DNA from: Fidelibacterota bacterium 46_43
GTDB taxonomy: Bacteria > Fidelibacterota > Fidelibacteria > Fidelibacterales > Fidelibacteraceae
Direction: 5' to 3'
Length of the DNA stretch: 21,081 nt
Assembly (NCBI GenBank): GCA_001509335.1
Contig: LGGY01000136.1
Coordinates: forward strand, 1-21,081
Shown piece by piece: positions 15,319 through 21,081 of the stretch. The position numbers and the translations under genes were made by a program. The notes beneath the pieces are model-generated. The model was not told the origin of the DNA. It saw only the letters and a program-made list of their open reading frames with translations, and searched no databases. Every line of letters begins with the position of its first letter. Position 1 is the first letter of the stretch.

Positions 15319-15536
15319 CCCCGGGTGAAAAAATCAAAGATATTGCCCAGGGCTGTTGTTTCCGATTTGTAAAACTCAGTGTAACGGCACTGTGTACAAC
15401 TTACCGCGACAAATTTCTTATTCTGGATATCAAAGAGTTTGCTGAATCCTCCGCCGGTTGTCCGAATTTGGTCTACTTCATAATCTGTATGACCGCATTT
15501 GGGACATATATAATTTAATCGGGTTTGATTATTCAT
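15315..15536 (-). CDS. DUF2082 zinc-ribbon nucleic-acid-binding family protein
   Basis: A 73-residue protein with two Cys pairs, CPKCG (from residue 11) and CTQC (around 48-51), forming a predicted zinc ribbon. Between them is the family's hallmark QIRTTGGGFSKLFDIQNKKF, and the end TALGNIFDFFTRG also fits. The family is described as predicted nucleic-acid-binding; no cellular role is known to me. Its ATG lies inside the end of the amidase lipoprotein gene (8-base overlap), so it is the last gene of the minus-strand operon. Its stop overlaps the urocanase stop by 3-4 bases. Confidence 0.88.
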   Translation of the reverse strand: MNNQTRLNYICPKCGHTDYEVDQIRTTGGGFSKLFDIQNKKFVAVSCTQCRYTEFYKSETTALGNIFDFFTRG

Positions 15537-18500
15537 CGTGATTTTCCTTTATATGTGATAATGTTTTAAAAACAAAACGCAAGAACGCATTCCGTTCGTG
15601 GGTGGTGGGAATGGATTCAAAGGGAATTCCCAAGGCAAGGACGGAATAATCACCCTGATACAGAGTGCCGGCACTGATATTGTTGTCTGTATAACGGAAC
15701 AGCGTACAGGCAGCGGGATCTTTGACCGGCTCAATCCCGTCCGGAGATTCTACGGCATACAGGGTGTCATTCAACCCAGTGACATAGGAAAAGAGGGAGG
15801 GGGTCTCCGGAAAACCATTTACTGCACGAATTTCTCCGCTTCGTGATGCATAGTTTGTGCGCCATGTAAATTTGAGGATGTCCCGGCAGAATTTTTGGTC
15901 CTCCGGATATGCCAGGGCATCAGTCCCGATATAAGCACCGCTGACAAGAATGATCCCATCTTTCAACATGACATAGTCTGTTAATACGCGTTTCAGTGGA
16001 GGAGTCCATACACGATACTTCGGTTTTTGGAATGGTTTGACTCCGGGTGTGGTTTTTTGTTCGCCGTGAATGACATCCAGAAGTGAATAAGGGGAGAGAG
16101 AAAAGGATGTATCCTTTAAAACACCGGTTTGACAGGATGCGAAAGAATACCCCTGTTCCATCAGTGCCTGACCATGAACAGCTGTATAGTCGAACGTATT
16201 ACCTGCAATAATGTCTGTTTCGTAATTAGCAAAACTGGCTCCGTGTCCCGGATTATCATCATCCAGCCATTTGACATTTCTGTTGAATTCATATTGCGAC
16301 CCTACATAACTCACATCCTGATTCCAGGGAACACCCTGATCCAGGAAATCGGCGAAGCCTGCAATCGGGTCCTTTTCCAGAGTTGCCGGAGCACTCACCC
16401 GGTCGAAGTTATATATCACAAGGGCTGTATCTTTGCCTTCAGAAATCCCTGCAGATAATACTACGGATGGGAAACTTTCTCCGCCGGCATTGACGGCTGT
16501 TATCCTGAAACTGTAAACAGTATTTTTTTCGATTTCATGGATGGTCATAAAGGGTTCATTACATACAAGGGGAGCTCCAAAAGTCCCGTTGTTTTTCCGC
16601 ATATAAACCAGGTAATAGTCAGGATTTGCCGAGGGTTCCAAGGGATCAGAGACACCACGCCAGCTTAGTTTCAGATCCTGAACCTCAAGCAGAACGGAAA
16701 AATCCTCCACAGGAAGGGGCTGAACTGAGTAGGGTCGGTTTTGAGAGGTGGCTAAAAATTTAAGGATTGCCTTGTAAATGGACCGGGACACGTCGAAGCG
16801 GAACTGAGGATCCAGGCCGAATTTCATATCCAGAAAGTTGTGATGGGATAAGAGTTCCAAAAGACCGGCCGGAACATTGGGCTTCCATGCTTCGTTGTAT
16901 TTCCGGTCCCACAACCCACGCCGGCTCCATACCGGGTCGTACAAGCGACGTACATCATCCACAATCTGTGTTTGCAGTATGTCGGCAAAGTCCCGGTTGG
17001 CAATACGATTTACCCCATCGGGAAACCAAAGAGTATCTTTCAGTCCTTGTGAACTGTAAATCATCAGTGTTCCGATGACTGTGTCAGTCCGTGCTGATCC
17101 GGCATCGGTGTGAAAGGCAAGGGACAGATCTACAGGGATATTGAGTCCTTTCACATTTTGTCGGGCTGAATCAACATAGGTTCCCCCTAAATAGTTCACC
17201 CAGGCACCACGGCATTGATAGTCATCATTATAATCCAGGGTATCCTCATTCAAATTATACACCAGTGTATCCGGAAATCCGGCATACTGTAGGTAATAAC
17301 GGGCTCCTTCAACAAACCGGGGCCGGTGACTGATCCGACCGTTCCGTGAGACATTTCCCATGCCGCCTCCCAGACGTATGGCATCTGACGTGATTACTTT
17401 TCCGGAAACCCGGGATTGATTTGTGAGCACGATGGAGCCCGATTCGGGGTTTAATCCCTCACGAAAATGATATGTCCCGGCGTAAACCCATGTATGGTAT
17501 CCCATGGTTTGATTTGCCAGTATCCGGGTGCGTCCTCCGGCATGGTGTACAAGGTATCCGGCATCAACAATAGCTTCGGACGTATCTGCCCAGGAAAGGT
17601 AAAGAGCGTAATCACCAGTTTCGGGAATATCGGGTATGTAAACGATGGAATCAGAAGCTACTGTATCAGATAGCATATAGATCCATCCTCCGGCATGAAA
17701 AGGGTTTTCACCGCTTTCATAGGGAGGATTACCAATAGCAAAACCGGAGGATCCTCCATGCTGTACCGATTGATTGTATTTTACAAATGAAGCACCGGTA
17801 GATGAATCCTGATCGACGATGACTTCATGTGTCTGAATATCTCTTTCCCGGGGGAAAAGAACGGTGCTACCTGCGTTTTCCAGCATGGGTGCCAGAAAGG
17901 GCAGAGTATAGGCCATGGGATAGATATCTTCCACTATTTGAAACACACGGGCTCTTTGCCATTCCCAGCGATCCAGTCGATTTTCGTAATACCAGCCATG
18001 ACTATGCCACAAAGCAATGTGGGAGCCGTATAAACCATTGTATGGGCGGACAGGATGATCGGGATAGCGAATCAAGGGAACAGGGGGAAAGGATTTCGGT
18101 TTTACCATACGGGCTGTGTCGTAATGTGTTGTATCCTTACGAAAATAATTGGGGATCAGTTCATACAATTCATACCCGTTGCTGTAAATTAATACATGTG
18201 CATCCCTGTATCGCCACCCGGCAGATCTGAGAATCTGAGCCCGCAACCTGTTTACCTCATCTTCACGGTATGGCTTGAAGGCAAAAGCACGGTTCATATA
18301 TAGTTCAATCGTATTTTCATCCTCAAGATATGCCAGCGAATCCAACCGTGCATCAGAAGGTACCAAGCGGTGAAGAGGGTCTCTTCGAATATCATCGAAA
18401 TATTTCTGGATTCGGTTGTATAATCGATATACCGATCCTTTATCCGGATAAATCGGAACTTTTTCAGGCGGAAAGATTGATAGGGTTGCACAGGATGTCA

Positions 18501-18537
18501 GGGATAAAAAAAGCACCATCAGATAAAATTTTTTCAT
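15529..18537 (-). CDS. Lipoprotein N-acetylmuramoyl-L-alanine amidase-like protein with golvesin-type insert and FnIII domain
   Basis: A 1002-residue exported lipoprotein. The signal peptide ends in LSLTSC, with Cys16 as the lipid anchor. An Amidase_3-like zinc peptidoglycan amidase fold appears split. The first putative zinc ligand is in ALWHSHGWYYE (His178 or His180), the second Glu410 in VEGARYYLQYAG, and the third His476 in SLAFHTDAG. Between the first and second ligands, about residues 255-395, lies a beta-rich golvesin C-terminal-like region (ETGDYALYLSWADT, then TWVYAGTYHFREG). A fibronectin type III-like stretch follows at about 625-715 (YYLVYMR, TVYSFRITAVNAGGES). The last ~280 residues are unassigned. 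Predicted to cleave between MurNAc and L-Ala at the cell wall, or to bind it. It lies 14 bases after the mltF-like gene, in one operon. Activity is inferred from motifs. Confidence 0.82.
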   Translation of the reverse strand: MKKFYLMVLFLSLTSCATLSIFPPEKVPIYPDKGSVYRLYNRIQKYFDDIRRDPLHRLVPSDARLDSLAYLEDENTIELYMNRAFAFKPYREDEVNRLRAQILRSAGWRYRDAHVLIYSNGYELYELIPNYFRKDTTHYDTARMVKPKSFPPVPLIRYPDHPVRPYNGLYGSHIALWHSHGWYYENRLDRWEWQRARVFQIVEDIYPMAYTLPFLAPMLENAGSTVLFPRERDIQTHEVIVDQDSSTGASFVKYNQSVQHGGSSGFAIGNPPYESGENPFHAGGWIYMLSDTVASDSIVYIPDIPETGDYALYLSWADTSEAIVDAGYLVHHAGGRTRILANQTMGYHTWVYAGTYHFREGLNPESGSIVLTNQSRVSGKVITSDAIRLGGGMGNVSRNGRISHRPRFVEGARYYLQYAGFPDTLVYNLNEDTLDYNDDYQCRGAWVNYLGGTYVDSARQNVKGLNIPVDLSLAFHTDAGSARTDTVIGTLMIYSSQGLKDTLWFPDGVNRIANRDFADILQTQIVDDVRRLYDPVWSRRGLWDRKYNEAWKPNVPAGLLELLSHHNFLDMKFGLDPQFRFDVSRSIYKAILKFLATSQNRPYSVQPLPVEDFSVLLEVQDLKLSWRGVSDPLEPSANPDYYLVYMRKNNGTFGAPLVCNEPFMTIHEIEKNTVYSFRITAVNAGGESFPSVVLSAGISEGKDTALVIYNFDRVSAPATLEKDPIAGFADFLDQGVPWNQDVSYVGSQYEFNRNVKWLDDDNPGHGASFANYETDIIAGNTFDYTAVHGQALMEQGYSFASCQTGVLKDTSFSLSPYSLLDVIHGEQKTTPGVKPFQKPKYRVWTPPLKRVLTDYVMLKDGIILVSGAYIGTDALAYPEDQKFCRDILKFTWRTNYASRSGEIRAVNGFPETPSLFSYVTGLNDTLYAVESPDGIEPVKDPAACTLFRYTDNNISAGTLYQGDYSVLALGIPFESIPTTHERNAFLRFVFKTLSHIKENHDE

Positions 18538-18551
18538 AAAGTGTCAGATCC

Positions 18552-19997
18552 TCATTGTACTTGAAGGGTATTTGTATTTGTCGTATCCGGATTCAGTTCT
18601 TGCGGCAGGAACAGGGTCTGCTCCAGGATATCCCGGTAATTTACAATCCTATCTACATAACGGACAGGTTCCATTCCCCTGGCATACCCAAAGGTCAGTT
18701 TTGAGTAATATTTCGGCTGACTCAAAAGAGGCAGGACCGATTTAAGGTCGTGCCAGGAATCTGGATTTTTCCCCAGTTCCGCGGCCAGTTTGCGGGCATC
18801 AGTCAGATGACCGAATCCCACATTGTATGCTGCCAGGGCAAAGAGATAGCGGTCATTGGGTTGGACAGACAAGGGGATCCGGTCAATCAATCCTGCCAAA
18901 TAACGGGCACCGCCGAAAATGCTCTGTTTCGCATCCAGACGGTTGGTCACACCTACTGCCTGGGCTGTCGTTTGGGTGAGCATCATAAGTCCACGGACAC
19001 CGGTGGGACTGATTGCCCGCGAATTCCAGTGAGATTCCTGATAGGATTGAGCTGCCAGAAGGGTCCATGGAATGTTGTATTTTTCTCCTGCTTCTTCAAA
19101 CCATTTCCGGTAAAGAGGAAGCCGGGTTTCGATACGCCAGTGAAAAGTCCGGATATCAAAATAATCGAAAAACTCATAGTATCCGAAATATTTTGCCACA
19201 AGTTCATCCAGATATCCGCTCTTTTTTATTTTTTCAAACCATTTTTCCGCATATCGCTTTAAGTCGTATCCGTTTCTTCTCAGGATCCAGGCAATCTCTT
19301 CCGTGTCACTGACTGGAAACAACGGGATAAGTTCCGGAAAATAGCGGCGGTACAGTGAAATGATTTTATCATCACAAATCGTGACATCAATTTCACCAAG
19401 CCAGACTTTTTCAAGAATCTGTTCGGTGGATAAAACGGTGGTGGTATCCCACTCCAATGCGGGATACTCTTTTTTCAGACGTTTTAAATTTTCTTCGAAG
19501 CTCGTTCCCGACACAATGACCGGTTTAAACTGAAGTAAATCTTCCATAGATCGCGGCAGTTGCCCAAATCGTTTCCCCACCACATACTGAGTCACTTCAT
19601 AATAAGTCGGGCCAAACAGGTATTCGTTCTGCCTTTCCGGAGTGCGGGTTATGCCGGCTGCTGCAATGTCACCTTCTCCGTTCTGAATGGCTTTTAAAAC
19701 TTCATTAATGTTGTGCTTAATGCGGAACTCCACTTCAACACCCAGGGACTGGGCAAACAATGTTGCCAGCTCATATTCCATGCCTTTTGGCCCGTCTGTC
19801 CCGTAATAATAAGTGGAAGAAGTATTGGTTGTAAGGACAATGAGCTTTTTTCGTTTCCGGATGGTATGTAAACTTGAAAGGAAAAGGCTGTCCAATACAA
19901 TTCCCATCCCCACAAGAAAGATAAAACAGGCCGAGATGATAGGAATCAGGCGATGTTGTAGTGTGTGATTTCTACTTTTTTTTGTATACTTGCTCAA
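18552..19997 (-). CDS. mltF: Membrane-bound lytic murein transglycosylase F-like protein
   Basis: Cleaves the MurNAc-GlcNAc bond with formation of 1,6-anhydroMurNAc; acts at the envelope. The 481-residue protein has an N-terminal membrane segment (about residues 16-37), an extracellular-solute-binding-like domain (SBP_bac_3, about 50-285, with GMEYELATLFAQSLGVEVEF and GDIAAAGITRTPERQ) and an SLT lysozyme-like domain. The catalytic Glu is Glu321 in SYQESHWNSRAISPTGVRG, followed by LMMLTQTTAQAVGV and the AAYNVGFGHLTDAR block. This two-domain layout is diagnostic of MltF. The start is a TTG at 19997 without a recognisable ribosome binding site; no nearer in-frame ATG precedes the membrane segment. 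It heads an operon with the amidase lipoprotein and the DUF2082 gene and has an exceptionally good promoter. Confidence 0.92.
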   Translation of the reverse strand: MSKYTKKSRNHTLQHRLIPIISACFIFLVGMGIVLDSLFLSSLHTIRKRKKLIVLTTNTSSTYYYGTDGPKGMEYELATLFAQSLGVEVEFRIKHNINEVLKAIQNGEGDIAAAGITRTPERQNEYLFGPTYYEVTQYVVGKRFGQLPRSMEDLLQFKPVIVSGTSFEENLKRLKKEYPALEWDTTTVLSTEQILEKVWLGEIDVTICDDKIISLYRRYFPELIPLFPVSDTEEIAWILRRNGYDLKRYAEKWFEKIKKSGYLDELVAKYFGYYEFFDYFDIRTFHWRIETRLPLYRKWFEEAGEKYNIPWTLLAAQSYQESHWNSRAISPTGVRGLMMLTQTTAQAVGVTNRLDAKQSIFGGARYLAGLIDRIPLSVQPNDRYLFALAAYNVGFGHLTDARKLAAELGKNPDSWHDLKSVLPLLSQPKYYSKLTFGYARGMEPVRYVDRIVNYRDILEQTLFLPQELNPDTTNTNTLQVQ

Positions 19998-20020
19998 GTT
20001 GGGTATTATTTTTTTGTGTG

Positions 20021-20049
20021 ATTATACCTGCTTCAAATGAATATGTCAA
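20021..20049 (-). promoter_or_regulatory. Consensus sigma70 promoter of the mltF operon
   Basis: Read on the minus strand, TTGACA (20044-20049), a spacer of exactly 17 bases (20027-20043) and TATAAT (20021-20026) form a perfect housekeeping promoter. Transcription should begin near 20014, leaving a leader of about 17 bases before the TTG start at 19997. The leader is A-rich and has no Shine-Dalgarno. Confidence 0.88.
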
Positions 20050-20069
20050 CACTAAGTCCCTGAAATTGA

Positions 20070-20534
20070 ATGGATGAAACAAAAATTACGCTACACCGAT
20101 GGCAGGAACCTGCAGCCTGTCACGTCATCCAAAAAATCCGGTATGAAGTCTTTGTCGAAGAACAAAAGGTCCCTGCAGATGAAGAAATAGATCGTTTTGA
20201 TCCTGTTTCTCTCCATGTTCTTGTTCATTTGAAAACCCGGAACGGTGTGTATGAACCCGTGGCCACCGGAAGACTGATTTCCGATGGACATATTGGCAGA
20301 ATTGCAGTTTTAAAACCTTATCGGGGGCGGGGTATCGGCCTTCTTATGATGGAAGTCCTGGAAAAAAAGGCCATGGAAAAAGGCATAAGTACCGTGGAAC
20401 TGGATGCCCAGTTGCAGGCACTCCCGTTTTACGAAAAAGCGGGTTATATACCCTATGGCTGTGTTTTCATGGATGCGGGTATCCTACATAAAAAAATGAA
20501 AAAAATCCTAAACAACCGAAACAACGAAATGTAA
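20070..20534 (+). CDS. GNAT family N-acetyltransferase (YjcF-like)
   Basis: A 154-residue cytoplasmic acetyl-CoA-dependent acetyltransferase. The N-terminal part (HVIQKIRYEVFVEEQKVPADEEIDRFD) is typical of the subgroup that includes YjcF and ElaA-like proteins. The acetyl-CoA pyrophosphate-binding motif A is GRIAVLKPYRGRGIGLLMM, with the Q/R-x-x-G-x-G/A pattern given by RGRGIG. A terminal ALPFYEKAGYIPYGCVF strand-helix completes the fold. The acceptor substrate is unknown. It is divergent from the mltF operon with 72 bases between starts. No strong ribosome binding site is visible before the ATG at 20070. It lies 2 bases before the following lipoprotein gene, probably the same transcript. Confidence 0.88.
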   Translation: MDETKITLHRWQEPAACHVIQKIRYEVFVEEQKVPADEEIDRFDPVSLHVLVHLKTRNGVYEPVATGRLISDGHIGRIAVLKPYRGRGIGLLMMEVLEKKAMEKGISTVELDAQLQALPFYEKAGYIPYGCVFMDAGILHKKMKKILNNRNNEM

Positions 20535-20536
20535 AG

Positions 20537-21081
20537 ATGATGAAATCAAAGAAATTTATACTATTCAATCTTATCCTTATCCTAATCCTTTTTACTTCAT
20601 GCACGACAGATACAGTGGAAGCATCCAGGCAAATCACGATCAGGGATTGGACACGGAACCTTCGTTCTGAATTTATTCGTGAGTCGGATTCCTGGCAGGT
20701 GTATTGCTCGGAAAACTTTCCTGTGCAAAAGGATATAATCCACACCATGATTGAACGGGGAGAGCTTCCTACAAAGACAGTGTCTCATATATCTCCCAAA
20801 AAACCGGGGACATGGTTTCTTCATATAGACGACTCCCTGGCAGCTGCTTTGACACATTTTGTTTTTAAAGGCGATACAATCATCATTGAAGACCAGCCCG
20901 TCAATATGAATGGTTGTTTTCTTTTTACCCTGATACCCTCAGGGATAAATAACAGGTATCATGAAGTGGTTATTGCCGGTAAAAAGGCAAATCCGGAGAT
21001 ATTGACAGATTTTATCAATAAAGCATTCCTGATTCCGGAGCCCTGGTTCGTTTATAAAAGAAATGTGTTGATCCTGCCTGA
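20537..21081 (+). CDS. Lipoprotein of unknown function (3' truncated)
   Basis: An open frame begins at the ATG at 20537 (a second ATG follows at once at 20540) and runs without a stop to the end of the window, giving about 181 residues. The N-terminus is a clear lipoprotein signal: basic MMKSKKF, a hydrophobic stretch rich in Leu and Ile, and a lipobox ending LFTSC with Cys22 as the anchor. The mature part includes WQVYCSENFPVQKDIIH, PGTWFLHIDDSLAAALTHF and NNRYHEVVIAGKKANPE. I do not recognise a family. It follows the GNAT gene with a 2-base gap and a weak ribosome binding site. Codon use looks like that of its neighbours. Confidence 0.8.
   Translation, partial: MMKSKKFILFNLILILILFTSCTTDTVEASRQITIRDWTRNLRSEFIRESDSWQVYCSENFPVQKDIIHTMIERGELPTKTVSHISPKKPGTWFLHIDDSLAAALTHFVFKGDTIIIEDQPVNMNGCFLFTLIPSGINNRYHEVVIAGKKANPEILTDFINKAFLIPEPWFVYKRNVLILP

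Noticed and set aside
18750..19262. Antisense open frame of 170 codons within the mltF-like gene
   Set aside because: The opposite frame encodes clear SLT and solute-binding motifs throughout; the antisense product resembles no protein family.
1..21081. tRNA, rRNA, CRISPR array, insertion sequence or attachment site
   Set aside because: Nearly every base is covered by protein genes of coherent style. No repeated spacers, transposase motifs, terminal inverted repeats or cloverleaf-like stretches were noticed in the short gaps.

Overview
The window is a dense, gene-packed stretch of moderate GC content, about 21 kb long, with no RNA genes, insertion sequences, CRISPR arrays or gene-free stretch over about 120 bases. 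It looks like chromosome from a Gram-negative bacterium: it carries a lipid A-type acyltransferase, an outer-membrane-style lytic transglycosylase and several lipoproteins. A DUF4835 (PorD-like) protein and a lipoprotein amidase with a golvesin-type insert point to the FCB superphylum (Bacteroidota and relatives such as Marinimicrobia- or Cloacimonadota-like lineages). The best promoters, however, match the E. coli-type TTGACA/TATAAT consensus rather than the typical Bacteroidota pattern, so a relative of Bacteroidota seems more likely than Bacteroidota proper. This placement is inference.

Layout. Bases 1-2737 (+): the end of an LpxL/HtrB-like acyltransferase, then a membrane histidine kinase of the HisKA_2 type without a response regulator beside it. 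Bases 2734-3987 (-): a glycerate 2-kinase (MOFRL family). Bases 4029-6090 (+): a tightly overlapping operon of a FetA-like ABC ATPase, a FetB-like permease and the tRNA threonylcarbamoyladenosine enzyme TsaC/Sua5. Bases 6084-6926 (-): the DUF4835 protein. Bases 7046-13258 (+): a five-gene unit of a NodU/SxtI-type O-carbamoyltransferase, an SxtJ-family membrane protein, a 52-residue DUF5989 protein and two tandem membrane-anchored SGNH-hydrolase/TPR-like proteins. Bases 13300-15318 (+): a long-form urocanate hydratase. Bases 15315-19997 (-): an operon of an MltF-like transglycosylase, a 1002-residue amidase lipoprotein and a DUF2082 zinc-ribbon protein, driven by a perfect TTGACA-17-TATAAT promoter. 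Bases 20070-21081 (+): a GNAT acetyltransferase and the start of an unrecognised lipoprotein that runs off the window.

How the genes work together. The most interesting unit is the carbamoyltransferase cluster. Its order matches, to my recollection, the sxtI-sxtJ-sxtK-sxtL order of cyanobacterial saxitoxin clusters, but here the SGNH gene is duplicated and no toxin-scaffold genes are present. I infer a membrane-associated carbamoyl-modification system acting on a surface or secreted molecule. The mltF-amidase pair probably remodels peptidoglycan. All three convergent gene junctions overlap at their stop codons, leaving no intergenic space for terminators.
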